DNA of 5,690 bases, taken from an uncultured Clostridia bacterium. GTDB taxonomy: Bacteria > Bacillota > Clostridia > Christensenellales > Aristaeellaceae. This document shows positions 1-5,325 of the stretch, one piece after another. A program made the translations under genes and the position numbers. Each line of letters opens with the position of its first letter. Positions within the stretch are counted from its first letter, which is position 1. The stretch is from NCBI GenBank assembly GCA_947600345.1, contig CANQGC010000198.1:1-5690 (forward strand), read 5' to 3'. The notes under the pieces were generated by a model. The model saw only the letters and a program-made list of their open reading frames with translations, searched no databases and was not told the origin of the DNA.

Positions 1-1019
1 ATGTGGCCGTTGGCCAGCATGTTGGTCAGCTCGCCCACCTTCTGGGCGTAGGCGATGGGCTGATTGAAGGGCACGGAGAAGTTGTGCGAGCAGAGGATCG
101 CCAGGTTCGTGTTGTTCGACTTGAGCTCCTTGTAGGAGTGGCCGTTGACGACGGCCAGGTTGTTGTCGTAGTTCTCCTGGCTCACGAAGCCGCCGGGGTT
201 CTGGCAGAAGGTGCGCACCTTGTTCTTGAACGGTGCGGGGTAGCCGATGAGCTTCGACTCGTAGAGCACCTCGTTGACCTTCTCCATGATCTCGTTGCGG
301 CACTCCACGCGCACGCCGATGTCCACCGTGCCGGGCTGGTGGGCGATGCCGTGCTCGGCGCAGAGCCCTTCGAGCCAGTCCGCGCCCCGGCGGCCGGTGG
401 CGATGATCGTATGATTCGCTTCAATCTCTTGGGTGCTTTCCCCCTTGCGCAGGCGCACGCCCTTGCAGACTTCGCCGTCGAGCACAAGGTCCTCGCACTC
501 CCAGCCGAAGAGCATCTCCACGCCCTCGGCGAGCAGGTGCTGCTCGATGTCGTAGTAGAGCTTCTGGGCCTTCTCGGTGCCCAGGTGGCGGATGGGGCAG
601 TCCACGAGCTTCAGGCCCGCCTTGATGGCGCGGCGGCGGATGTCCTTGACCGCCTCCGCGTCGGACACGCCCTCCACGTGGGTGTCCGCGCCGAACTCCA
701 GGTAGATCTTGTCGGCGTAGTCGATCAGGCTCTGGGCGAAGTCCTCGCCCACGAGCGTCGGGAAGTCGCCGCCCACCTCGTGGCTCAGGCTCAGCTTGCC
801 GTCCGAGAACGCGCCCGCGCCGGAGAAGCCGGTGGTGATGTGGCAGTAGGGCTTGCAGTTGACGCACTTCTGGGTCTTGGCCTTGGGGCAGTTGCGCTTT
901 TCCACCGGCTGGCCCTTCTCCACCAGCACGATGTGCCCCTTCCCGCCCTTGCGCAGGTATTCCAGCGCGGTGAAGATGCCCGACGGGCCCGCGCCGACGA
1001 TGACGATGTCAGTCTTCAT
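1..1019 (-). CDS. FAD-dependent dehydrogenase, COG2509 type (C-terminus beyond window)
   Basis: The minus-strand frame starts with ATG at 1019 and stays open to the left edge, giving 339 codons without a stop. The N-terminus (MKTDIVIVGAGPSG) is a Rossmann dinucleotide-binding motif, GxGxxG at residues 9-14, with the acidic end of the second strand at E34 (IVLVEKG); this predicts FAD binding. A cysteine-rich stretch follows (C44, C52, C55, C59), running directly into TTGFSGAGAFSDGKLSLS at 62-79. Further family-like segments are RHLGTEKA at 144-151 and IIATGRRGADW at 205-215. These features recall the uncharacterised 'NAD(P)/FAD-dependent oxidoreductase' proteins of COG2509, which are usually about 460 residues, so roughly a quarter is missing here. 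The start lies one base after the sfsA stop, with AAGGAG inside the sfsA 3' end about 10 nt upstream, so it is probably co-transcribed and translationally coupled. The substrate is unknown. The protein looks soluble and cytoplasmic, with no signal peptide or membrane segment in the visible part. Confidence 0.88.
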   Translation of the reverse strand, partial: MKTDIVIVGAGPSGIFTALEYLRKGGKGHIVLVEKGQPVEKRNCPKAKTQKCVNCKPYCHITTGFSGAGAFSDGKLSLSHEVGGDFPTLVGEDFAQSLIDYADKIYLEFGADTHVEGVSDAEAVKDIRRRAIKAGLKLVDCPIRHLGTEKAQKLYYDIEQHLLAEGVEMLFGWECEDLVLDGEVCKGVRLRKGESTQEIEANHTIIATGRRGADWLEGLCAEHGIAHQPGTVDIGVRVECRNEIMEKVNEVLYESKLIGYPAPFKNKVRTFCQNPGGFVSQENYDNNLAVVNGHSYKELKSNNTNLAILCSHNFSVPFNQPIAYAQKVGELTNMLANGH

Positions 1020-1020
1020 A

Positions 1021-1728
1021 TTATATGGTCTCCTTGATTTGCGGCCGGGTCAAGTCCACGGCCACCGGTCGATCGATGTTCACCTCTCCCGGGCGCACGA
1101 CGCAGTCCATCGCGACGATCTCCACGCCCGCGCCCCGGGCCTCGATCAGCGCCTCCCCGAACTCCGGCTGGGTCGCCCAGTTCGGTTGGAACACATGCGC
1201 GCCCTTCATCTGGATGACGATCAGCACCGCGCAGCGATTTCCCGCGCGGGCGAGCTCGGCCAGCTCCCGCACGTGCTTCAAGCCCCGCAGCGTGGGCGCG
1301 TCCGGGAAGCGGGCGACGCCGCCCTCCTCCAGCGTGCAGCCCTTGACCTCGATGAAGAAGGGCCTGCCGCCGGACTCCGCGCGGAAGTCGAAGCGGGAAT
1401 CCCCCACGCGCACCTCGGCGCGCAGGTTCTCGATCTCCCCCATGCCGCCCGCGCGCAGCCATTCCTCCGCCACGCGGTTGGGCGCGAGGGAATCCATGTT
1501 GATCAGCCGACCGTCCGCGCGCTCCACGGCAATCAGGTCATAGGGCGTCCTCCGCGCGGGATTCCCGGATGGCAGCAGCCAGACCGCGTTCCCCGGCACC
1601 AGCAGCTCCCGGCACCGCCCGGTGTTGCGTACATGAACGGACAGCTCAACGCCGTCCACCTCCACCCGCGCCACGAAGCGGTTCAGCCGCTCCAGAAACA
1701 CACCCCGCGTCAGCTCGCCGTAGTTCAT
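1021..1728 (-). CDS. sfsA: SfsA-family DNA/RNA nuclease (sugar fermentation stimulation protein)
   Basis: This 235-residue protein matches the SfsA family in length (about 230-240 aa) and motifs. The N-terminal small domain has RLNRFVARV at 14-22 and HVRNTGRCREL at 31-41. A PD-(D/E)XK-like nuclease core follows: SRFDF with D113, then FIEVKG with E126 and K128, then FPDAPTLRGLKHVREL at 140-155. SfsA was first described in E. coli as a stimulator of maltose metabolism and later proposed to be a nuclease; its physiological role is poorly defined. I chose the ATG at 1728 rather than the in-frame ATG at 1755. AGGGG sits 8 nt before the 1728 start, whereas AAGGA directly abuts the upstream ATG, and the likely transcription start falls near 1754. 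The chosen start also aligns with the usual family N-terminus. The gene is first in a two-gene operon with the FAD dehydrogenase downstream. Confidence 0.93.
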   Translation of the reverse strand: MNYGELTRGVFLERLNRFVARVEVDGVELSVHVRNTGRCRELLVPGNAVWLLPSGNPARRTPYDLIAVERADGRLINMDSLAPNRVAEEWLRAGGMGEIENLRAEVRVGDSRFDFRAESGGRPFFIEVKGCTLEEGGVARFPDAPTLRGLKHVRELAELARAGNRCAVLIVIQMKGAHVFQPNWATQPEFGEALIEARGAGVEIVAMDCVVRPGEVNIDRPVAVDLTRPQIKETI

Positions 1729-1760
1729 GCTGCCTTCCCCTGCCTCAAACTCCATTCCTT

Positions 1761-1789
1761 ACTTTAACACAAATCGTCCCCCGGCGCAA
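1761..1789 (-). promoter_or_regulatory. Candidate promoter of sfsA
   Basis: Read on the minus strand, TTGCGC (1789-1784) is followed after 17 nt by TAAAGT (1766-1761). Each hexamer matches consensus at about 4 of 6 positions, so the promoter would be weak, but spacing is ideal. Transcription would begin near 1754, leaving a leader of about 26 nt before the preferred sfsA ATG at 1728. Confidence 0.4.
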
Positions 1790-1832
1790 GGGTTCGGGGG
1801 AGATTTCCTCCGGGAGACCAGGTCAGGGTAGC

Positions 1833-1860
1833 AAAAGGCCCCGCTGATGCGGGGCTTTTT
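1833..1860 (-). terminator. Bidirectional intrinsic terminator after the toxin-antitoxin operon
   Basis: A 7-bp GC stem (GCCCCGC at 1838-1844, GCGGGGC at 1849-1855) with a TGAT loop is flanked by AAAA on the left and TTTTT on the right. It can thus act on both strands. In context it ends the minus-strand toxin-antitoxin transcript, whose last stop codon lies just upstream at 1862, and insulates sfsA. No plus-strand gene ends here. Confidence 0.85.
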
Positions 1861-1861
1861 C

Positions 1862-2134
1862 TCAGAGTATATCGCTGTGTGAACCGGTGCGGTAGAGCAC
1901 CAGGATCAGACGATCGCCGTTGATTCGATAGATCAGCACCCAGTCAGGTTGAATGTGACACTCCCGGAAGCCCTTATAATCGCCCTTCAGCGCGTGGTCT
2001 CGGTAGCGCGGCGCGAGAGTCTAGCGCTGGCGCAGCTGCGTCACGACCTTCCAAAGCAGCTCCACGTCAAACCCGCGCCGCACGGCAATTTTCAGATCGC
2101 GCCTGAAATCCCGCGTCGTTCGGAGCTCAAGCAT
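1862..2134 (-). pseudogene. YafQ-family mRNase toxin frame interrupted by an in-frame amber codon
   Basis: From ATG at 2134 the frame encodes 90 residues up to TGA at 1864-1862, the usual YafQ length, but codon 38 is TAG (2023-2021). Translated through the stop, the protein has the YafQ hallmark region YRDHALKGDYKGFRECHIQPDWVLIYR and ends RTGSHSDIL. Residues corresponding to the E. coli YafQ active site are all kept: H47, H60, D64, W65 and H86. YafQ toxins are ribosome-dependent mRNA endonucleases of the RelE/ParE superfamily, neutralised by the DinJ antitoxin. The start overlaps the antitoxin 3' end by 8 nt (2127-2134), the normal arrangement. Codon 38 lies in the variable segment before YRDH, and the frame is otherwise intact, so a single substitution (for example CAG or GAG to TAG) would explain it. 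Normal decoding gives a 37-residue fragment without any catalytic residue. Readthrough or suppression is possible but unsupported; TAG serves as a normal stop in the tetR gene of this window. No in-frame ATG restart follows. Confidence 0.85.
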
Positions 2135-2393
2135 TGTCCAGGTCCTCCATCAGCTCTTCGAGCGTATTGTAGGGGCCGCAAAGGTTCTCTTCGTTCTTTG
2201 CATCCTCAAACGCCTGCCGGGTCTTTGCGTTGGGATACAGCCGCACGTCGAAGGGCATGCCGTCGTGGCTCACCATCTGGCGCAGGAAGATGTTCACGGC
2301 GGTGGACAGATTCATGCCCAGCGCCTGGGCGATGGCCTCCGCCGTCGCCTTCAGCTCCTTGTCCACGCGGACGTTCAGCGTCGTAGTCTCCAT
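2127..2393 (-). CDS. DinJ/RelB-family type II antitoxin
   Basis: This 88-residue protein has the N-terminal ribbon-helix-helix of the RelB/DinJ family: a short strand TTTLNVRVDKELK (3-15), a helix through AEAIAQALG (18-26), then MNLSTAVNIFLRQMVSHDGMPFDV (27-50). The last part is the characteristic 'G(M/L)S-ta-vn-fl-q-i-....-PF' signature of this family. The C-terminal part (about 55-88) is charged and acidic, as expected for the segment that wraps the toxin. The ATG at 2393 is chosen because AAGGAGG stands 7 nt upstream and a near-consensus promoter lies just before it; the frame extends further upstream to a GTG at 2519, but that segment is promoter DNA without a ribosome binding site. The antitoxin should bind its own promoter and repress it, alone or with toxin. 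Because the partner toxin frame is broken, the antitoxin may persist as an orphan regulator or protect against related toxins. Confidence 0.92.
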   Translation of the reverse strand: METTTLNVRVDKELKATAEAIAQALGMNLSTAVNIFLRQMVSHDGMPFDVRLYPNAKTRQAFEDAKNEENLCGPYNTLEELMEDLDNA

Positions 2394-2414
2394 GGGATCG
2401 CCTCCTTCCCCTCT

Positions 2415-2443
2415 ATTATAACACATTATGCGCACGATGTAAA
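2415..2443 (-). promoter_or_regulatory. Promoter of the toxin-antitoxin operon
   Basis: On the minus strand TTTACA (2443-2438) and TATAAT (2420-2415) are separated by exactly 17 nt, and TGT precedes the -10 box, which fits an extended -10. The -10 region is overlapped by the element ATAATGTGTTATAAT, which contains the inverted pair ATAA/TTAT and the direct pair ATAAT/ATAAT. This is a plausible antitoxin operator, though the symmetry is short. Confidence 0.8.
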
Positions 2444-2552
2444 GCGTTATATGAGAAAGCGGGCTCCGCGTTGGAGGCATGGGGGTCTCATTCTGCTTTC
2501 CGCATCCCTCCGCATCCACATATAAACTTTACAAAAAATCTGTTGCGGCTTA

Positions 2553-2581
2553 TTGACACGGTGTCAGTATTATGGTATAAT
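2553..2581 (+). promoter_or_regulatory. Perfect consensus promoter of the flavin reductase-tetR-reductase operon
   Basis: TTGACA at 2553-2558 and TATAAT at 2576-2581 both match the sigma-70/sigma-A consensus completely and are 17 nt apart. The start should be near 2588, giving a leader of about 37 nt. A promoter this strong, embedded in paired operators, suggests tight repression with high output when the repressor is released. Confidence 0.93.
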
Positions 2582-2597
2582 ACTGACACCGTGTCAA
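2569..2597 (-). promoter_or_regulatory. Candidate divergent promoter created by the same palindrome
   Basis: Because the repeat is symmetric, the minus strand also reads TTGACA (2597-2592), a 17-nt spacer and CATAAT (2574-2569), five of six matches. It would transcribe toward the antitoxin gene, beginning near 2562. No separate gene lies between, and the antitoxin has its own promoter, so this may be a by-product of operator symmetry or a second, repressor-controlled promoter for the toxin-antitoxin locus. Confidence 0.3.
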
Positions 2598-2624
2598 TAT
2601 AATTGAAGTTTGGAGGAATGATCC

Positions 2625-3173
2625 GTGAAAAAGAATGTCGGCTCGCTGTTGGCGCTGTATCCGACGCCGGTGACGGTGATCGGGGCCATGAACGATGAGA
2701 AGCCCAACTGGACGCTGGTGGCACATATCGGCATCATCGGGCACAACCGGGTGCTGGTCAGCCTCGCCTCCGCGCACTTCATCAACGGCTGCATCAAGAA
2801 GACGAAGAAGCTGTCCATCAATCTCGTGAACGAGGACATGCTGCCGTCCGTGGATTACGTCGGTTCGGTGAGCGGCGCGAAGGCGGACAAATCCGCCGTG
2901 TTTGCGTACGACCTGGGCGATGCGTGCGCGCCCATCATCCGGGATGCGCCGCTGACGATGGAGTGCAGCGTCGTGGACGTCTACAACACGCCGGGCTTCG
3001 AGAGCTTCATCTGCTCCATCGACAACACCTACGTGGCGGAGGAGTGCCTCAATGCCGAAGGGAAGGTCGATTACGATGCGCTCAAGCCGGTGCTGTTCGA
3101 GTTTCCGACCTACCAATACCTCAGAACCGGCGAAGTGATCGGCAAGTGCCTGTCCTTCAAGAAAGCACAATAA
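2625..3173 (+). CDS. Flavin reductase-like FMN-binding split-barrel protein
   Basis: The 182-residue product resembles the flavin reductase/DIM6-NTAB family (COG1853, PF01613-like), which binds FMN in a split beta-barrel and either reduces flavin with NAD(P)H or uses bound flavin as a redox centre. Visible features are the N-terminal strand LYPTPVTVIGA (11-21), NWTLVAHIGIIGHNRVLVSLAS (28-49), typical of the FMN-contacting barrel, and a helix with NGCIKKTKKLSINLVNEDM (54-72). There is no signal peptide, so it should act in the cytoplasm. The start is GTG at 2625, with GGAGG at 2612-2616 eight nt upstream; a nearby ATG at 2618 is in another frame and does not open this gene. It is first in an operon led by a palindromic consensus promoter, followed after 12 nt by a tetR gene and then a flavodoxin-fold reductase, suggesting a repressor-controlled redox function. 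The physiological substrate cannot be read from the sequence. Confidence 0.87.
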   Translation: MKKNVGSLLALYPTPVTVIGAMNDEKPNWTLVAHIGIIGHNRVLVSLASAHFINGCIKKTKKLSINLVNEDMLPSVDYVGSVSGAKADKSAVFAYDLGDACAPIIRDAPLTMECSVVDVYNTPGFESFICSIDNTYVAEECLNAEGKVDYDALKPVLFEFPTYQYLRTGEVIGKCLSFKKAQ

Positions 3174-3185
3174 GGAGGTGGAGTC

Positions 3186-3806
3186 ATGCCCAAGGGATCG
3201 CCGGAACGGACGAGCGCTCGGAGGGAAGAAATCATCAACGCCTGTGAGAAGCTCTACCAGACGATGAGCTTCAAGGAGATTACGATCAAGGAGATCGGCA
3301 GCGCCACCAGCTTCACCCGCACCTCGATCTACAACTACTTCCAGACCAAGGAGGAGATCTTCCTGGCACTGCTGATGCGGGAATACGAGCTGTGGATCGC
3401 CGCGCTCCGGGAGGAAATGGCGCATCGTGAGCAAATGAGCCGGGACGAGTTCGCGGACATGCTGGCCCGCACGCTGGAGGATCGCGCGCAGCTTTTGAAG
3501 ATCATGTCCATGAACCACTACGACATGGAGACGGGCAGCCGCCCGGAGCACCTGGCGGCATTTAAGGTGTGCTACGGGGAGTCGCTGCAAACCGTCGCCT
3601 CCGGCCTGGACAAGTACTTCCCCGACATGACTGCGGCGGAGAAGCGGGACTTCCTCTACACCTTCTTCCCCTTCATGTTCGGCATCTACCCCTACACCTA
3701 CGTCACCGACAAGCAGCGGACGGCGATGGAGGCGGCGGGCGTCAACTACGCGTTTATGACGATCTATGAGCTCACGTACAACTGCGTGAGAAGGCTGTTA
3801 AGATAG
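3186..3806 (+). CDS. TetR/AcrR-family transcriptional repressor
   Basis: This 206-residue protein has a canonical N-terminal TetR DNA-binding domain: helix 1 ARREEIINACEKLYQTM (11-27), then ITIKEIGSATSFTRTSIYNYFQTKEEIF (32-59) as the helix-turn-helix and following helix 4. The signature YNYFQTKEE is nearly diagnostic. The remaining 140 or so residues are helical and should form the ligand-binding and dimerisation domain; it is rich in aromatic residues near 164-176 (FFPFMFGIYPYTY), consistent with a pocket for a hydrophobic or aromatic ligand. The ligand itself is unknown. AAGGAGG (3172-3178) overlaps the stop of the preceding gene and is 7 nt from the ATG. It stops with TAG at 3804-3806, which itself contributes to the next ribosome binding site. 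Being second in the operon under the double palindrome at 2551-2599, it is probably an autorepressor of that promoter. Confidence 0.95.
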   Translation: MPKGSPERTSARREEIINACEKLYQTMSFKEITIKEIGSATSFTRTSIYNYFQTKEEIFLALLMREYELWIAALREEMAHREQMSRDEFADMLARTLEDRAQLLKIMSMNHYDMETGSRPEHLAAFKVCYGESLQTVASGLDKYFPDMTAAEKRDFLYTFFPFMFGIYPYTYVTDKQRTAMEAAGVNYAFMTIYELTYNCVRRLLR

Positions 3807-3819
3807 GAGGGAGAAGCCA

Positions 3820-4353
3820 ATGAAGATCGTTGTCGTCAAGGGCAGCCCGCACAGGAAGGGCTCCTCGAACCTGCTGGCGGAGCAGTTCATCAAGGGCGCG
3901 CGGGAGGCGGGGCATTCCATCGTGGAACTGGACGCGGCGCACATGGACATCCACCCCTGCCTCGGCTGCGAACATTGCGGCATGAACGGGCCGTGCGCCC
4001 AGAGGGACGACGTGCCGCAGATTCGGGACGCACTGCTGGGCGCGGACATGGCGGTGTTCGTCACGCCGGTGTACTACTTCGGAATGTCCGCGCAGCTGAA
4101 AATGGTGATCGACCGCTTCTACAGCTACACCATGAAGCTCTCGGCGAAGCACCTCAAGACGGCGCTGATCGCCGCTGCCTGGGATTCCAACGAGGACGTG
4201 ATGCCCTACCTGGTGCAGCACTACCAGAAGTTGTGCCGCTACATGAACTTCACGGACTGCGGCATGATTCTCGGCACGGGCTGCGGAAGCCCGTCGATGA
4301 CGAAAAACAGCCGCCACATGGAGGAGGCATATCGTCTGGGGAAGTCGCTGTGA
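3820..4353 (+). CDS. Flavodoxin-fold NAD(P)H-dependent oxidoreductase with a four-cysteine cluster motif
   Basis: The 177-residue protein belongs to the NADPH-dependent FMN reductase/iron-sulfur flavoprotein group. KGSPHRKGSSNLLAEQF at 7-23 forms the FMN phosphate-binding loop, and TPVYYFGMSAQLKMVIDRF at 82-100 is the second flavin-contacting loop and helix. Between them are C47, C50, C53 and C59 (PCLGCEHCGMNGPC), a CX2CX2CX5C pattern. In archaeal iron-sulfur flavoproteins a compact CX2CX2CX4-7C motif binds a [4Fe-4S] cluster; whether it does so here is inferred, since many relatives are simply annotated as NAD(P)H oxidoreductases. The start is ATG at 3820 with AGGAGG nine nt upstream, 13 nt after tetR, so it is the third gene of the same operon. 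It could supply or receive electrons from the flavin reductase-like protein encoded first in the operon. Length is normal and nothing appears truncated. Confidence 0.88.
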   Translation: MKIVVVKGSPHRKGSSNLLAEQFIKGAREAGHSIVELDAAHMDIHPCLGCEHCGMNGPCAQRDDVPQIRDALLGADMAVFVTPVYYFGMSAQLKMVIDRFYSYTMKLSAKHLKTALIAAAWDSNEDVMPYLVQHYQKLCRYMNFTDCGMILGTGCGSPSMTKNSRHMEEAYRLGKSL

Positions 4354-4378
4354 GCGCACGAAGGATCGCGGATGATCC

Positions 4379-4403
4379 CCTGCCGGGGACGTTCACCGGC
4401 AGG
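4379..4403 (+). promoter_or_regulatory. GC-rich hairpin just upstream of the LysR ribosome binding site
   Basis: CCTGCCGG (4379-4386) and CCGGCAGG (4396-4403) form a perfect 8-bp stem with a 9-nt loop. No T tract follows, so it is not a classical terminator. It ends 5 nt before the AAGGAGGG of the next gene. It may reduce readthrough, stabilise the 3' end of the upstream mRNA or affect access to the ribosome binding site; the role is unproved. Confidence 0.45.
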
Positions 4404-4423
4404 AGACGAAGGAGGGATCGCCT

Positions 4424-5314
4424 ATGGAAATCCGTGTGCTGAGGTACTTTCTCGCGGTCGTTCGCGAGGAAAACATTACGAAGGCGGCGGAGGTATTGCA
4501 CATCACGCAGCCGACCCTCTCCCGGCAGCTCGCGCTGCTGGAGGAGGAGGTGGGCGCAAAGCTGTTTCACAGGGGCACGCGGAAGATCGCGCTGACGGAC
4601 GCGGGGACGCTGCTGCGCCGCCGGGCCGAGGAGATCATCGACCTGTCGGACAAGACGATCCAGGAGCTCTCCGCCCAGGAGGAGCAGGTGGAGGGCGTGA
4701 TCCGCATCGGCGCCGGAGAGCTCGGCGCGATGGCGCGGATCGCCGAGCTCTGCGGAAGCTTCCGGGAGAAGTACCCGCGCGTGCGCTTCGACTTCAACAC
4801 GGCGACCGCCGACGTGGTCAAGGAGCAGATCGAGCGCGGGAATCTGGACGTCGGCGTGCTGCTGGAGCCGGTCAGCATGGAGAAGTTCGAATATATCCGT
4901 CTGGCCGGGAGGGAGCGCTGGATCGTGCTGATGCGCGGGGACGATCCCCTGGCGCAGTGCGAGGCGATCCGCGCGGAGCAGCTGGAATCCCTTCCGCTGG
5001 TGCTGCCACGGCGGCTCCACGTGCAGGGGGAGCTCGCGAACTGGTTCGGGGAGCGGTTCGGGCGCCTGAACGTCGCCTACACCGGGAACCTGACGACGAA
5101 CATCGCCCTGCTCGTGCAGAAGGGCTACGGCTACGCGATCGTCGTGGAGGGCTCCCTGCCCTTTGTGGAAGGATCGGGGCTCGCCGTCCGTCCGCTCTCG
5201 CCGCCGCTCGCGGCGTCCGTGGCGTTTGCGTGGAAGCGGGAGCAGCCGATGAATACGGTCATGGCGAAGTTCATCGAGCACGCGAAATGCTTTCTGAGCA
5301 TGGAACAGGCATAA
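4424..5314 (+). CDS. LysR-type transcriptional regulator
   Basis: The 296-residue length is standard for LysR regulators. The N-terminal winged helix-turn-helix is clear: MEIRVLRYFLAVVREENITKAAEVLHITQPTLSRQLALLEEEVGAKLFHR at 1-50, with the recognition helix near QPTLSRQLALLE and the usual LTDAGTLL at 57-64. After the linker helix, GVIRIGAGELGAMARIAELCGSFREKYPRVRF (about 90-121) begins the periplasmic-binding-protein-like effector domain, and NLDVGVLLEPV (139-149) is a conserved-type segment of it. AAGGAGGG (4409-4416) is 7 nt from the ATG. The 70-nt gap after the preceding reductase contains a hairpin but no recognisable promoter, so transcription may continue from the upstream operon. The next gene is a flavodoxin with its own promoter, a frequent target of adjacent LysR regulators; control of that gene is the likeliest role. 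The effector is unknown. Confidence 0.95.
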   Translation: MEIRVLRYFLAVVREENITKAAEVLHITQPTLSRQLALLEEEVGAKLFHRGTRKIALTDAGTLLRRRAEEIIDLSDKTIQELSAQEEQVEGVIRIGAGELGAMARIAELCGSFREKYPRVRFDFNTATADVVKEQIERGNLDVGVLLEPVSMEKFEYIRLAGRERWIVLMRGDDPLAQCEAIRAEQLESLPLVLPRRLHVQGELANWFGERFGRLNVAYTGNLTTNIALLVQKGYGYAIVVEGSLPFVEGSGLAVRPLSPPLAASVAFAWKREQPMNTVMAKFIEHAKCFLSMEQA

Positions 5315-5325
5315 AAACAAAGTAT

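Larger units (their letters stand above)
2551..2599. repeat. 49-bp inverted repeat holding two copies of TGACAC-S-GTGTCA (probable TetR operator)
   Basis: Positions 2551-2573 are the exact reverse complement of 2577-2599, with GGT in the centre. Each arm also contains its own 13-bp palindrome, TGACACGGTGTCA at 2554-2566 and TGACACCGTGTCA at 2584-2596, whose centres are 30 bp apart, close to three helical turns. One copy overlaps the -35 box and spacer and the other covers the expected transcription start near 2588. The size and symmetry suit TetR-family dimers, and a TetR gene is second in the operon that starts here. Binding would block RNA polymerase. The assignment to that regulator is inference; the symmetry is directly visible. 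Confidence 0.85.

Noticed and set aside
3..1037. Long plus-strand open frame of 344 codons at the left edge
   Set aside because: It is the antisense shadow of the FAD dehydrogenase. Its product is a low-complexity Val/Leu/Ala/His-rich sequence with no family motif, while the opposite strand has clear Rossmann and family motifs.
1729..1755. Upstream in-frame ATG at 1755 as the start of sfsA
   Set aside because: Its only Shine-Dalgarno-like sequence directly abuts the ATG, it would fall at the predicted transcription start, and the extra nine residues are not typical of SfsA.
2500..2517. Tandem CCGCATCC repeat (2500-2507 and 2510-2517)
   Set aside because: Only two 8-nt copies in a GC-rich gap, not symmetrical and not at a promoter element; likely chance.
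2394..2519. N-terminally extended antitoxin beginning at a GTG at 2519
   Set aside because: The extension has no ribosome binding site, covers the antitoxin promoter and translates to sequence unlike any DinJ/RelB N-terminus.
2551..2599. The inverted repeat as a transposon end, attachment site or RNA hairpin terminator
   Set aside because: No transposase or integrase gene or target duplication is present, and its boxes match a promoter precisely. The predicted transcript starts inside the second arm, so the full hairpin would not form in that RNA.
2550..3590. Minus-strand open frame of 346 codons across the flavin reductase and tetR genes
   Set aside because: It is antisense to two well-supported genes, starts with no ribosome binding site and has a low-complexity His/Arg/Val-rich translation.
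4379..4403. Hairpin before LysR as an intrinsic terminator
   Set aside because: No T tract follows the stem; the downstream sequence is AGACGAAGGAGGG.
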